Source of the DNA: Porphyromonas crevioricanis
GTDB taxonomy: Bacteria; Bacteroidota; Bacteroidia; Bacteroidales; Porphyromonadaceae
Length of the DNA stretch: 64,000 nt
Assembly: GCF_900167225.1 (NCBI RefSeq)
Contig: NZ_FUXH01000001.1
Span: 62,001-126,000, forward strand
Reading direction: 5' to 3'
Program-made: the position numbers and the translations under genes
Part shown: one piece after another, positions 33,954-42,418 of the stretch
Layout of the letters: each line of letters starts with the position of its first letter
How positions within the stretch are numbered: position 1 is the stretch's first letter
Notes under the pieces: generated by a model
Database searches by the model: none
Told to the model about the DNA's origin: nothing
Seen by the model: only the letters and a program-made list of their open reading frames with translations

Positions 33954-34752
33954 CTTTTTTATCCTTTAATAGAATCTCCTTTTCTTCTTTGTTCAGGCTA
34001 CTGTATCCAGAATGCCTTATCTTGTTCAGTATATCTTCTTTATCTCTTTTTTTTACAGTTCTTCGGATTGTGGATGAGGATCTTATCGTTCGACGAAGGA
34101 GCCAAGCTGGTAGTAATCCTCCTAAGCAGCCTCCCAAATGTGCCATGCCTGACCCCAAGTGACTGCTGGTAGGATGCACAATTCCCCAAATAAATTCCAG
34201 TAAAACCAACATACCTGCAACATAGCCTATATGTTTCAACTGGGTCCTACCCCAAAAGGGAATGTGTATGGAGAGAGCCGGTTTCCCAAATGAAGCTGCG
34301 AAGAGCAGAGATAAGACAGCAGCTGAAGAGCCTAACAATGGCTGTGAAAGAAGCCCCATCCCGAGTCCCAGATGAAGAAGGTTGTACCCCAGTACATAGA
34401 AGCCTCCACCGAGGATCCCTCCGCATGTGAAACTTATCCACAGATATTTGCTGCTGTATTGGCGTATAAAAAGCTGACCAATGAGGAATAACAGGCAGCA
34501 ATTTATACCCAGATGCCACAAACTGTTGTGTAGCCACATATAAGAGAATAGTCCCCAAAGTCTGTGGCTGAGAGATTCGAAGTCAGGCAGTAGCCCCAAC
34601 CATTCTCCAACCCATTTTGTAGAGCCGATGATTAACGAAAGAACGAGCATCAGCAGCCAAATAAGGCACTGAATTCCAATCAAAGCCTCAAGTTTGGTCC
34701 CGAAGCTTTTTCTGAAGCGGTCTTGTATACGAGACTTAGAAATAGGGACCAT
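33931..34752 (-). CDS. Rhomboid family intramembrane serine protease (first of tandem pair by position)
   Basis: A 273-residue membrane protein with six or so helices. The motif WLHNSLWHLGINCCLLFLIG (about residues 73-92) is the rhomboid L1/helix-2 region, LLGSSAAVLSLLF (about 140) provides a GxSx serine, and AHLGGCLGG (about 207) supplies the catalytic His. The serine motif is GSSA rather than the common GASG, but still fits GxSx, so activity is plausible. A charged C-terminal tail of about 50 residues follows the last helix. It overlaps both its upstream rhomboid paralogue (17 bases) and the downstream EEP gene (23 bases). Confidence 0.85.
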   Translation of the reverse strand: MVPISKSRIQDRFRKSFGTKLEALIGIQCLIWLLMLVLSLIIGSTKWVGEWLGLLPDFESLSHRLWGLFSYMWLHNSLWHLGINCCLLFLIGQLFIRQYSSKYLWISFTCGGILGGGFYVLGYNLLHLGLGMGLLSQPLLGSSAAVLSLLFAASFGKPALSIHIPFWGRTQLKHIGYVAGMLVLLEFIWGIVHPTSSHLGSGMAHLGGCLGGLLPAWLLRRTIRSSSTIRRTVKKRDKEDILNKIRHSGYSSLNKEEKEILLKDKKDGFEKTS

Positions 34753-35458
34753 TGATTTTCCCCTTTCGTCGCCAGAAAAGGATGAGTATTAGACCGCCTA
34801 TCATACCTCCCAAATGAGCGAAGTGAGCGATACTATCCGAACTGCCAGGGATGGTACTGCGTACACCAAAATACAGCTCCAACAATCCATAGCCTATGAC
34901 AAAGTATTTGGCCTTGATTGGAATGGGGATGAAAAACAGGTAGATAGCAGCATTTGGAAAGAGCATCCCAAATGCCAATAGCAGACCGAAGACAGCTCCG
35001 GAAGCTCCCACAGCCAGAATGCGGTTGAGATATTCTGCTTTTGGCTCAAGTGAAAGGCCAAAAGTATCAGAAAAAGCCAACATCTCTGGTAACTCCCGGC
35101 ACTGGAAGTACCAAACAACTTCTTGTAATAGAGAGGCGGATAAGCCACATGCTATGTAGAACAATAAAAAGCGTTTACCTCCCCAGAAATGCTCCACAGC
35201 TCGTCCGAACATCCAGAGAGAGAACATATTGAAGAATATATGGGTAAAACTCTCTGTGCTATGCAAGAACATGTTGGTTAGTAGCTGGAATGCATAGAAT
35301 TTACTGGCCCCTACATAGTGTAATCCCAAGGTATCTATTAGGTCCACTCCAAAACGTGGCATAACAATCGAAGCTAACCACATTAGGAGATTAATGAAAA
35401 TTAGATGCTTTGTGAAGGGTGGTATGGCTCTATCTATTCCGGAGAAGAAATTATTCAT
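34736..35458 (-). CDS. Rhomboid family intramembrane serine protease (canonical)
   Basis: A 240-residue polytopic protease with the classic rhomboid set: MFLHSTESFTHIFFNMFSLWMFG (about 62-85, with the His and Asn of helix 2), GASGAVFGLLLAFG (about 150, catalytic Ser), and AHFAHLGGMIGGL (about 212, catalytic His). Such enzymes cut single-pass membrane proteins within the bilayer. In some bacteria rhomboids act in quality control or signalling; the target here is unknown. It is the first gene of the overlapping rhomboid-rhomboid-EEP operon. The next gene upstream (exbD) ends about 290 bases away, behind a terminator. Confidence 0.92.
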   Translation of the reverse strand: MNNFFSGIDRAIPPFTKHLIFINLLMWLASIVMPRFGVDLIDTLGLHYVGASKFYAFQLLTNMFLHSTESFTHIFFNMFSLWMFGRAVEHFWGGKRFLLFYIACGLSASLLQEVVWYFQCRELPEMLAFSDTFGLSLEPKAEYLNRILAVGASGAVFGLLLAFGMLFPNAAIYLFFIPIPIKAKYFVIGYGLLELYFGVRSTIPGSSDSIAHFAHLGGMIGGLILILFWRRKGKINGPYF

Positions 35459-35668
35459 GCGAGTATATAGTACTATGATTTATTGCTAAGCAAAAATACA
35501 AAAGATTGAGATGTTTTTGCTCTCCTTTCTTACTATCTGTAGGTAGACTTGAACTACAAATTTGAATCTCTCTTCCTTACCTATGGAGGCTGTATTAGCA
35601 GTTTCGTCTCTGAGAGGAGAGATCGTCTCTGAATATTTTTGAACTGTTTCTTTTTCTTGCTCCAAAAA

Positions 35669-35713
35669 AGAAATACTGCTGGCAAAAGTATCAAAACTCT
35701 TACCAGCAGTATT
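35669..35713 (-). terminator. Terminator of the exbB-exbD operon
   Basis: AATACTGCTGG (35672-35682) pairs with CCAGCAGTATT (35703-35713), an 11-bp perfect stem. On the minus strand it is followed by TCTTTTTT. It lies 38 bases after the last exbD stop. Confidence 0.8.
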
Positions 35714-35751
35714 AGACAGACTTCAGGAGAGCAAAAACTCGTCCTTCTTGC

Positions 35752-36231
35752 TTATCTATTCTCCTTACCCTTGCGAGCCGAATAGTTTACATTCAACACA
35801 TTCGCCTTACGTAATTGCTCCTTTACATCGGATACAACCTTCATACTGATTTCCTTATCCCCCTTTATGGAAACAGTCATCAGCTTGCGACGCTCATCGC
35901 GAATCTTACCTTCTTCTTGTTTTACATAAGTATAAACGGCCGAGGGGTCAAGTGTGATTTGGTCATTCAGCTGGATGCAAGGCTTGGTTCCATACTTCAC
36001 CTGATAGGGAAGAGTTGGCTTTCCTATGTAGATATATGTCACCAAGGATTTTTCTTCCAGCTTTGTGAGTTCAGTTGCATTCGGTAGTTGGCTGTACTGT
36101 ACCTTAGGAGAAACTTCTCGTATCGTTGTCACCATCATGATGAAAAATAAGAATGCAAACACCAAGTCTGGTAGCGAAGATGTGTTTAGTTCGGGCATCT
36201 CGCGTTTACCCGCTTTGCTAAATTTTCCCAT
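35752..36231 (-). CDS. exbD: ExbD/TolR-family biopolymer transport protein
   Basis: A 159-residue inner-membrane protein with a short cytosolic N-terminus, one helix (about residues 21-40, LPDLVFAFLFFIMMVTT) starting with the Asp typical of ExbD, and a periplasmic domain. It works with the ExbB-like channel to convert proton flow into TonB movement. It is the last gene of a four-gene operon, 15 bases after the longer ExbD paralogue, and a terminator follows. Confidence 0.88.
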   Translation of the reverse strand: MGKFSKAGKREMPELNTSSLPDLVFAFLFFIMMVTTIREVSPKVQYSQLPNATELTKLEEKSLVTYIYIGKPTLPYQVKYGTKPCIQLNDQITLDPSAVYTYVKQEEGKIRDERRKLMTVSIKGDKEISMKVVSDVKEQLRKANVLNVNYSARKGKENR

Positions 36232-36246
36232 ACCCTGTGTTAGTTC

Positions 36247-36864
36247 TTATTTACTAAGGTTAGACAGTGGCATTTCCGATATATGCATCGGATAAGCCTC
36301 TACGATTGCTTTCTGCTTAGCAGCAGACAATTCCTCAAATGACATCCGGAACTTTTCCTTAGCCAATGCATCCCACACTTCATTGTAGGCTCGGAGAAGC
36401 TCATTCTGTACATTGATATACATCTGGTAACTTGTCTCTACCTCATTTTTTAGTGAGATTGCATAACTACTAGTTGTCACGTTCATCGTCCCTAAGTAGG
36501 GAATTTCACGGACTTCCTTCTCCGGTAGATCAGGGCTGTTGTTAGGATTCGTGATAAAACGAACCGCGATGTCTTTGAGATCTTCCAGTTTGACGGGTAT
36601 AGTTCGATCTCCCGCGGCACCACCACCTCTCTTGAAGATCACGATTTTATCTTGGCGATTGACCAAAAGGCGCATAATATTGCGGTCGTTGATCTCCACA
36701 TCGGGCTTATTCTGTTGCTTTTCGGAGAGAGGAGGCAGGCGCCTCTTCAGACCTTTATCTGTATCCATTGAAGTCGTAATCAGGAAGAAGATAAGCAACA
36801 TAAAAGCAATGTCGGCAGATGACGATCCGTTAATCCCCGGAGTTTTTCTTTTCTTTCGAGCCAT
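36247..36864 (-). CDS. ExbD/TolR-family biopolymer transport protein (longer paralogue)
   Basis: A 205-residue inner-membrane protein. The N-terminus (ARKKRKTPGINGSSSADIAF) leads into one helix (MLLIFFLITTSMDTDKG, about 20-36) with the conserved Asp at about 18, then a periplasmic domain about 50 residues longer than in the downstream paralogue. Two different ExbD proteins beside one ExbB are common in Bacteroidota. Part of the exbB operon, 15 bases from the next gene. Confidence 0.88.
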   Translation of the reverse strand: MARKKRKTPGINGSSSADIAFMLLIFFLITTSMDTDKGLKRRLPPLSEKQQNKPDVEINDRNIMRLLVNRQDKIVIFKRGGGAAGDRTIPVKLEDLKDIAVRFITNPNNSPDLPEKEVREIPYLGTMNVTTSSYAISLKNEVETSYQMYINVQNELLRAYNEVWDALAKEKFRMSFEELSAAKQKAIVEAYPMHISEMPLSNLSK

Positions 36865-36900
36865 AGCTTTTTGTTCTTAGGTTATTCTAGATTACAAGGA

Positions 36901-37368
36901 TCAGCGGTTGAAAGCCTTACGCACAGCCCCCCAAACAATAGATAACAATACGAGAGCTCCCATGATATAAATCGTGAAGAGCCACATATCGGTAAGCTTG
37001 AGCATCTCCGGAGTGTTGTACACTGCAGAGTCTGAATTCAGCTCTAATGGATTGGTCCCTCCGATAGCATAGGATATGATCATTACAACAGCCAACAACA
37101 CGACACTACCGACAGACAAGAGAGCTTTCTTTGCATTGGTCTGGAAAGACTTTATAAGCCCTGTCAGAGCAAAGATGATGGCAGCGATAGCCGTGATGAA
37201 GAAAATGGCGTAAGTCCAGTACAGGAGGCCATCCGTGAAGTTGTATATCTTGTGAGCTCCTTCCATAACGCTTCCGCCCAGAAAGAAGGCCAACAGAACG
37301 ACCACAGAGATCGCCATGAAGGCCAAAAGCGTCCAGCTGGAGAGCTTTCTGATTTTTGTTACAGCCAT
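36901..37368 (-). CDS. Four-helix inner-membrane protein of the exb operon
   Basis: A 155-residue protein with four hydrophobic helices (about residues 12-33, 48-70, 80-102 and 122-145) and short loops. I recognise no catalytic motif. It lies between exbB and the first exbD with 15- and 36-base gaps, so it is surely in that operon. Similar small membrane proteins appear in Bacteroidota exb loci; a structural or regulatory role in the complex is inference. Confidence 0.75.
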   Translation of the reverse strand: MAVTKIRKLSSWTLLAFMAISVVVLLAFFLGGSVMEGAHKIYNFTDGLLYWTYAIFFITAIAAIIFALTGLIKSFQTNAKKALLSVGSVVLLAVVMIISYAIGGTNPLELNSDSAVYNTPEMLKLTDMWLFTIYIMGALVLLSIVWGAVRKAFNR

Positions 37369-37383
37369 TACAGAGATGGATTT

Positions 37384-38199
37384 TTATTTGTTGTACTTCA
37401 GATTATACTTGATCACATAGTCGATGAGAGAGATAGAAGCATCTTCCATTCTGTTCAGAATACCTTCTACCTTAGACAGAATATAATTGTAGAAAATCTG
37501 AAGGATCAGTGCTACAACAAGCCCCCCGATAGTGGTGATAAGAGCCACTTTCATACCACCCGCAACAACTGTTGGGCTGATGTCTCCGGCACGCTCAATG
37601 TTGTCGAAAGCAAGCACCATACCTACTACAGTACCCAAGAATCCGAGAGATGGAGCCATGGCAATAAAGAGAGTGATCCATGAAAGGTTCTTCTCAAGAA
37701 GACCTCCTTGTACACCTCCGTAAGATACAACCGAGCGTTCTACAACGTCAATGCCTTGTTCGATACGCATCAAGCCTTGATAGGTAATAGACGCAATCGG
37801 GCCTCTAGTATCTCTGGCAATGTCCTTAGCTCCTTCTACATCTCCACGATCAAGAGCTGCTTCGATTTCAGCGAGAAATTTTTCGTAGTTGGTATCGGCG
37901 AGGTTGAGGTAAATAATACGCTCCAAACAGATTGCCAAACCCAAAATAAGGGCGATAGCTACGAGTGCCATGAAGTCAGGACCACCCTCGATGAATTTGG
38001 TTTTGAGAGCTTGATGAAAGCCCACTTGCTCTTCGGGCTGCATCTGGGTAGCAGCAGCTTCTTCTTCAACCGATTCTACCGTCTCTACCGGAGCGGTGCT
38101 GTCAGCTTGGGCTGCACTCTCATCCTGAGCCAATGCCGGAGCACTTATCCCTGCCGACAAGAAGGCTATGCATACGATACTTGCGAAAAACTTTTTCAT
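37384..38199 (-). CDS. exbB: MotA/TolQ/ExbB-family proton channel protein
   Basis: A 271-residue protein with a signal-like N-terminus (MKKFFASIVCIAFLSAGIS...ALAQ), an acidic, Ala/Glu-rich linker, and three helices of the ExbB/TolQ domain. The conserved core MAPSLGFLGTVVGMVLAF (about residues 185-202) and the final helix VALITTIGGLVVALIL carry the channel Thr residues. It forms the proton channel that powers TonB through the two ExbD proteins. It starts 50 bases downstream of tRNA-Ser on the same strand, so readthrough from the tRNA transcript is possible. tonB lies about 2.3 kb further upstream. Confidence 0.9.
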   Translation of the reverse strand: MKKFFASIVCIAFLSAGISAPALAQDESAAQADSTAPVETVESVEEEAAATQMQPEEQVGFHQALKTKFIEGGPDFMALVAIALILGLAICLERIIYLNLADTNYEKFLAEIEAALDRGDVEGAKDIARDTRGPIASITYQGLMRIEQGIDVVERSVVSYGGVQGGLLEKNLSWITLFIAMAPSLGFLGTVVGMVLAFDNIERAGDISPTVVAGGMKVALITTIGGLVVALILQIFYNYILSKVEGILNRMEDASISLIDYVIKYNLKYNK

Positions 38200-38248
38200 C
38201 GTGATTTGAAATTTGAATTAATTGTTTTTTTATTCTTTTCTATGCTTG

Positions 38249-38336
38249 CGGAGAGGGCGGGATTCGAACCCGCGAAACGCTTTCGGCGTTTACGCACTTT
38301 CCAGGCGCGCCTCTTCAGCCACTCGAGCACCTCTCC
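38249..38336 (-). tRNA. tRNA-Ser (GGA)
   Basis: An 88-base tRNA. The acceptor stem GGAGAGG/CCTCTCC with G discriminator, a D-arm with GCTCGAGTGGC, anticodon loop with GGA, a long variable arm typical of Ser, and GGTTCGAATCC in the T-arm are all visible. CCA is not encoded. Confidence 0.93.
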
Positions 38337-38489
38337 AATCTTTTTCACCGTGTATACAGGCTCTTCCTGCTAACCGTAAATCGCATGAACGCGTGTTTGC
38401 GAGAGATATAAAGACTCTCCAAGGCGACAGATCCCAAGCGAATACTCCGCAAATCTATGTTTTTTTCTGCACTTACACTGCATTTGTCT

Positions 38490-39272
38490 CTACTTTTTTT
38501 TGAAGAGGCGAAATAATCGGATGGCATTCTCTGTCGTTTGTTGCGCTATATCACTGATTTGCACTCCAAAGATTTTCGACAAATGCTCAAGAATATAAGT
38601 ACAATAAGCGGGTTCATTTCTCTTACCTCTGCGAGGTACGGGAGCAAGATATGGAGCATCGGTCTCGACAAGTAGACGGTCAAGAGGGATTTTGCCTATG
38701 AAACCGGACAAAGAAGATTTCTTGAAAGTCAGTACACCGTTGATCCCGACCATGTAATTAGGTAGAGCCAATATGCTATCCAGATCTTTTTCTGTGCCGG
38801 TAAAGCTGTGGAATACGCCCGAACTTTTCCCTTGAGAATCAGCTCTTCGGATGCAACCTATTGTCTCTGCTATGGCATCCCGACTATGTAGAATGAGAGG
38901 TAAATCCAACTCTAAAGCCCAAGAAATTTGTTTTTCTAGGGCTGCTCGCTGTTGTATGATATAAGATTGATCCCAATAGAGATCCATCCCCACCTCTCCT
39001 ATGGCTACTAGGGGGAGTTTGTGAAGATATGTATAGATGGAGTTTAGTTGATCCTCCCAATCTTTGTCTACAGAGGTCGGGTGCAGGCCCATTGCAATGG
39101 AGCAAAAGTGAGGATATTGCATCGCAGTTTGGCATACACGATCCACGCTTTGTAAATCGATATTGGGTAGAATACAGTGCTCAACCCCTACTTGCAGAGC
39201 TCTCTGGACAACATTGTCCCGATCTTCATCAAATTCGGGCTCATATATATGGGTATGCGAATCGATAATCAT
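38490..39272 (-). CDS. TatD-family metal-dependent hydrolase
   Basis: A 260-residue TIM-barrel hydrolase with the family motifs DSHTHIYEPEF (residues 3-13, first metal His pair), VAIGEVGMDLYWD (about 90, Glu), LPLILHSRDA (about 125, His), GVFHSFTG (about 152, His) and VETDAPYLAP (about 205, Asp). TatD proteins are magnesium-dependent 3'-5' DNA exonucleases or D-aminoacyl-tRNA-like hydrolases. It lies 19 bases downstream of the polyprenyl synthase gene and 150 bases upstream of tRNA-Ser, all on the same strand. Confidence 0.93.
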   Translation of the reverse strand: MIIDSHTHIYEPEFDEDRDNVVQRALQVGVEHCILPNIDLQSVDRVCQTAMQYPHFCSIAMGLHPTSVDKDWEDQLNSIYTYLHKLPLVAIGEVGMDLYWDQSYIIQQRAALEKQISWALELDLPLILHSRDAIAETIGCIRRADSQGKSSGVFHSFTGTEKDLDSILALPNYMVGINGVLTFKKSSLSGFIGKIPLDRLLVETDAPYLAPVPRRGKRNEPAYCTYILEHLSKIFGVQISDIAQQTTENAIRLFRLFKKK

Positions 39273-39291
39273 GTCTCAGTAAACCGATACT

Positions 39292-40275
39292 TCAGGCAGA
39301 TCTGCGATCCATCTTATCGAGCAAAATTTTTAGAGCTTCAATATTGCGTCCCATACTTTGCAGTTCAGACAAACAATCATTGGCCTGCGTGTGGTATCGT
39401 AGAATGAGTTCTGCCGAAAGCGCCGGAATGTGCAGCCGGTTATAGAGATCGGTTACCCAAGAAATTTTTTCTTCATTCGTTTCTGTCAGTTGCCCATTTA
39501 ATCTTTGTGTAAGCAGGTTCTTATCCTTCTCCTTTGCTCTGTTCATAGCCGAAATGAGAAGGAAGGTCTTCTTGTTGTTTATGATGTCTCCTCCTATCGG
39601 CTTACCGAATACAGAAGTGTCGGCATAAACATCGAGGTAATCATCTTGCAACTGGAAAGCCATCCCTAATGCAATGGCGAAACGGTATATCAGATCTATC
39701 TCCTTGCGAGAGGCTGCACGAGAGCAGATAGCCCCTATTTTGGCAGCATAGGCCGGTAGCTCGGCCGTTTTTAGTTGTATCATCTGCAGATATTCCTCTA
39801 TGGTAACATCCTGTCTTGTTTCAAATTCGATATCGTACTGCTGTCCCTCGCAGACAAGGAGAGCCATGCGAGTAAACAGAGGTAGAATTTCTGCCAATAG
39901 TGCTCGATCTTCCATTTTATCTAGGTATTCGTAAGCTTTGAGTAACATCGCATCCCCGGACAATATGGCTTGCTCTTCTCCCCATCTACTATAGACAGTA
40001 GGGAGTCCCCTACGTAGAGAGGAACGATCCATGATGTCATCATGTACAAGAGTGTGATTGTGGTAAAGCTCTATTGCAATAGCTGGAATCAGTGCCAACT
40101 GGTAGTTCGCAAAAACTTGTGCACTGAGACAACAAAGTACTGGTCTGAGTCTTTTGCCACCAGCCTTGAGACTATAACTAATAGGTTCGTAGAGGTTAGT
40201 AACGGTTGTTTGTTCTTCTGTTAACTGAGCTATACAGCTTTCTATGTCTTGGAGAATATGAGTTGTGTCGACCAT
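39292..40275 (-). CDS. Trans-polyprenyl diphosphate synthase
   Basis: A 327-residue all-helical isoprenyl synthase. The first Asp-rich motif is HDDIMD in NHTLVHDDIMDRSSLRRG (about residue 76). The second region is GKPIGGDIINNKKTFL (about 225-240), a pattern I associate with Bacteroidota long-chain synthases. QDDYLDVY and the GGKRLRP segment (about 38) fit the family. It elongates FPP with IPP, probably to make the menaquinone side chain; chain length cannot be read. A menE gene elsewhere in the window is consistent with menaquinone use. tatD follows after 19 bases. Confidence 0.9.
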   Translation of the reverse strand: MVDTTHILQDIESCIAQLTEEQTTVTNLYEPISYSLKAGGKRLRPVLCCLSAQVFANYQLALIPAIAIELYHNHTLVHDDIMDRSSLRRGLPTVYSRWGEEQAILSGDAMLLKAYEYLDKMEDRALLAEILPLFTRMALLVCEGQQYDIEFETRQDVTIEEYLQMIQLKTAELPAYAAKIGAICSRAASRKEIDLIYRFAIALGMAFQLQDDYLDVYADTSVFGKPIGGDIINNKKTFLLISAMNRAKEKDKNLLTQRLNGQLTETNEEKISWVTDLYNRLHIPALSAELILRYHTQANDCLSELQSMGRNIEALKILLDKMDRRSA

Positions 40276-40389
40276 GATTTAGAGAAAACAAGTGAGATGT
40301 AATATGCGGTGTATAATACGAATGTACTCTTGAGAGGGTTTTGCTTTTGATGTAGCTGGTTCTTGAGGAGCAACAGAGAGACAAGAAAA

Positions 40390-40433
40390 GGGACCACCCT
40401 TACTCATTGCTGAGAAAGGGTAGTCCCTCTTTT
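40390..40433 (-). terminator. Terminator after tonB
   Basis: GGGACcACCCTT (40390-40401) pairs with AAGGGTaGTCCC (40416-40427). T-runs flank it on both strands (TTTTC on minus, TCTTTTT on plus). It lies 67 bases after the tonB stop. Confidence 0.75.
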
Positions 40434-40493
40434 TGAGACAGATTTATAAGATGAAGTAATCTGCCAAAGTATGATTAAACCGGATAGACGGCT

Positions 40494-41195
40494 TTAATTT
40501 CTCAACTGGAATGCTACTGGCAAAGTAAAGCGAGTACGAACCGGTTTTCCACGTTGTTTACCTGGAGTCCACTTGGGCATGCTGCTAGCCAGTCGCACAG
40601 CTTCCTTATCCAGCGCGGGGTCTACACCTCTGACTACCTTGACATCTGTTGTAGAACCATCCTTCTCCACCACAAAGCTCACAATCACGCGCCCTTGTAT
40701 GTTATTCTCTATGGCAATCTCTGGATAACGAACATTCGAGCTAAGCCACTTCATCAAGGCAGCTGTACCTCCTGGAAACTCGGGCTGCTGCTCCACAATC
40801 ATGAAAACCTTATTTTCATCATCTTCTTCTTTTACTGGAGCTGTTATCACCGGAGCAGGAGGTGGCAACTTGCGATTTTCATCAGCAGAAACAAGTGATA
40901 TTTTCTCTACTTTCTGCTCGTTGTCTACTACCTTGAACTCTTCGGGCAACTGTACTTCCTGAACCTTAGTTTCCTCGGGTTCCGGTTGCTTTTCTTCCTC
41001 TTGAGGATCTTCCACAATGAGTGTGTCCTCAATGTCGGCAATGTTTAACTTGTCATTCTCCATGGCTTCGGCCTTATCATAAGAGCGAAGCTCCAAAAAG
41101 ACATATAACACGGAGAGTGCCAATACCAGCCCTAGCAAGAAAGATAGTCCCTTGCCTTTTTCCAGGTTCGCTTTCGGCGATTTCTTGATTTCCAT
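40494..41195 (-). CDS. tonB: Energy transducer TonB
   Basis: A 233-residue protein with a Lys-rich cytosolic start, one membrane helix (about 18-36, LSFLLGLVLALSVLYVFLEL), an acidic and Pro-containing periplasmic linker (about 50-130), and a C-terminal TonB domain (about 140-233). The domain has PEFPGGTAALMKWL, RYPEIAIENNIQGRVIVSFVVEKDG and PVRTRFTLPVAFQL. It transfers proton-motive energy from ExbB/ExbD to outer-membrane receptors such as HmuR. It is transcribed alone: a -7 box lies 37 bases upstream and a terminator follows. Confidence 0.93.
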   Translation of the reverse strand: MEIKKSPKANLEKGKGLSFLLGLVLALSVLYVFLELRSYDKAEAMENDKLNIADIEDTLIVEDPQEEEKQPEPEETKVQEVQLPEEFKVVDNEQKVEKISLVSADENRKLPPPAPVITAPVKEEDDENKVFMIVEQQPEFPGGTAALMKWLSSNVRYPEIAIENNIQGRVIVSFVVEKDGSTTDVKVVRGVDPALDKEAVRLASSMPKWTPGKQRGKPVRTRFTLPVAFQLRN

Positions 41196-41231
41196 ATATG
41201 CTTTCTACGTTTTGATATTTCTTGCTTGGAA

Positions 41232-41239
41232 CAAAAGTA
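41232..41239 (-). promoter_or_regulatory. -7 box for tonB
   Basis: TACTTTTG on the minus strand, 36 bases before the tonB ATG, matches TAnnTTTG. No clear -33 TTG is visible. Confidence 0.5.
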
Positions 41240-41369
41240 CAAAGTTTTTTTATCCCAGCTATCTATTTCTGTAGATATTTTTGCCATCCTTGGAGTCATC
41301 CTTGCACGAAGCAGAGTACAAAAAAAACACTGTACCCGAAAAGAGGTACAGTGCTTCATAATCCTGTAG

Positions 41370-41442
41370 TGACCCCGGAGAGGCTCGAACTCTCGACCCA
41401 ATGATTAAGAGTCATTTGCTCTACCAACTGAGCTACGGAGTC
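41370..41442 (-). tRNA. tRNA-Lys (CTT), second copy in transcript
   Basis: A 73-base tRNA with acceptor GACTCCG/CGGGGTC (one G-T pair), D-arm AGCTCAGTTGGTAGAGC, anticodon loop CTCTTAA with anticodon CTT, and T-arm AGAGTTCGAGCCTCT. It is identical to the copy at 41514-41586. No CCA is encoded. Confidence 0.94.
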
Positions 41443-41513
41443 TACGACTGACAAGCAGAGAAGAGCGATCTTCACAAAACAGAGCTGCACAATGGCGAAT
41501 TCTCATGGATCTG

Positions 41514-41586
41514 TGACCCCGGAGAGGCTCGAACTCTCGACCCAATGATTAAGAGTCATTTGCTCTACCAACTGAGCTACGGAGTC
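41514..41586 (-). tRNA. tRNA-Lys (CTT), first copy in transcript
   Basis: Identical in sequence to the tRNA at 41370-41442 and separated from it by 71 bases on the same strand. Its promoter lies just upstream at 41622-41651. Confidence 0.94.
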
Positions 41587-41621
41587 TACTCTTCTGTTGC
41601 TTGTGTCTCTTTAGACGGCTG

Positions 41622-41651
41622 CAAAATTAGGCTTATTTTTTGAATGCACAA
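41622..41651 (-). promoter_or_regulatory. Promoter of the tRNA-Lys pair
   Basis: On the minus strand TTG (41651-41649), a 19-base spacer and TAATTTTG (41629-41622) match the Bacteroidota promoter exactly in spacing. The -7 box ends 36 bases before the first tRNA. Confidence 0.7.
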
Positions 41652-41702
41652 GTGTCTTTATCTAAAAATTGCAGAATTGAAAAGCCTTCTTCTTTCTTCA
41701 CG

Positions 41703-42362
41703 TTATCTCGGAGGACATACCAGAGCCGGCATCCTCAGAAGACAACAATGGGGATGGTGAGATTGTAGATAATTATCCAGATAGTCATAGGTGTCTTGCT
41801 CTATCAGTTTATCTGCTGAGGGGTATTCATTATATATAACATACAGTACTTCCACTCCCCTTTGGTAACAGAGCTCCAGACTCATTAGTGTGTGATTTAG
41901 GCTTCCGAGTCTTCCACTGGTTACCAGAGCTAAAGGGTAGTGTCTGTCTGCTATAAAATCCAGAGTTAGGTAGTCTCGGTGAATTGGAACCATCAATCCT
42001 CCGGCACCCTCTAATACAATACTGTCATATCCCTTTTGTAGGAGACCTTTGGTACATTCGTCTATATGAGACAGGTCGATTGTTCGTCCGTCTTTCTCTG
42101 CTGCCAGATGTGGAGAAGCAGGGTAGCTGAATATATAGGGGCAGGTGAGACCTTCTTTGTCTTCCGGTAAAGTTGATTGACCAAGCAAGCGTCGGTGCTC
42201 AAGGATATCTTCACTCTCCTTTATGCAGCCTGTTTGGATCATCTTTTGGGTAATTACCTTGCTGCCTTCGGAGGAGAAGCGTTGTGCCAAAAAAGCTGTA
42301 GCAAAAGTCTTCCCAATGTTGGTATCTATACCTGAGACGAATAGAATAGGAGGTATTGTCAT
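41703..42362 (-). CDS. bioD: Dethiobiotin synthase
   Basis: A 219-residue ATP-dependent carboxylase that closes the ureido ring of dethiobiotin from diaminopelargonic acid, the penultimate biotin step. It has the P-loop variant GIDTNIGKTFAT (residues 10-21), KMIQTGC (about 40), the VLEGAGGLMVPI motif (about 118-129) and SGRLGSLNHTLMSLE (about 149). Length is normal. No other bio gene is adjacent. The relA/spoT gene ends 56 bases upstream, so it may be read through. Confidence 0.94.
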   Translation of the reverse strand: MTIPPILFVSGIDTNIGKTFATAFLAQRFSSEGSKVITQKMIQTGCIKESEDILEHRRLLGQSTLPEDKEGLTCPYIFSYPASPHLAAEKDGRTIDLSHIDECTKGLLQKGYDSIVLEGAGGLMVPIHRDYLTLDFIADRHYPLALVTSGRLGSLNHTLMSLELCYQRGVEVLYVIYNEYPSADKLIEQDTYDYLDNYLQSHHPHCCLLRMPALVCPPR

Positions 42363-42418
42363 AACGAATGTTTCAATGATTTGCAGATACTGTTTTGCTG
42401 ATGCCCTTTATAGGGGGG

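Noticed and set aside
33931-34752. Inactive rhomboid pseudoprotease
   Set aside because: Although the motif is GSSA instead of GASG, it satisfies GxSx and the catalytic His is present, so loss of activity is not supported.
37708-38373. 221-codon plus-strand ORF over exbB and tRNA-Ser
   Set aside because: It runs antisense to exbB and across a tRNA gene, so it cannot be a real coding sequence.
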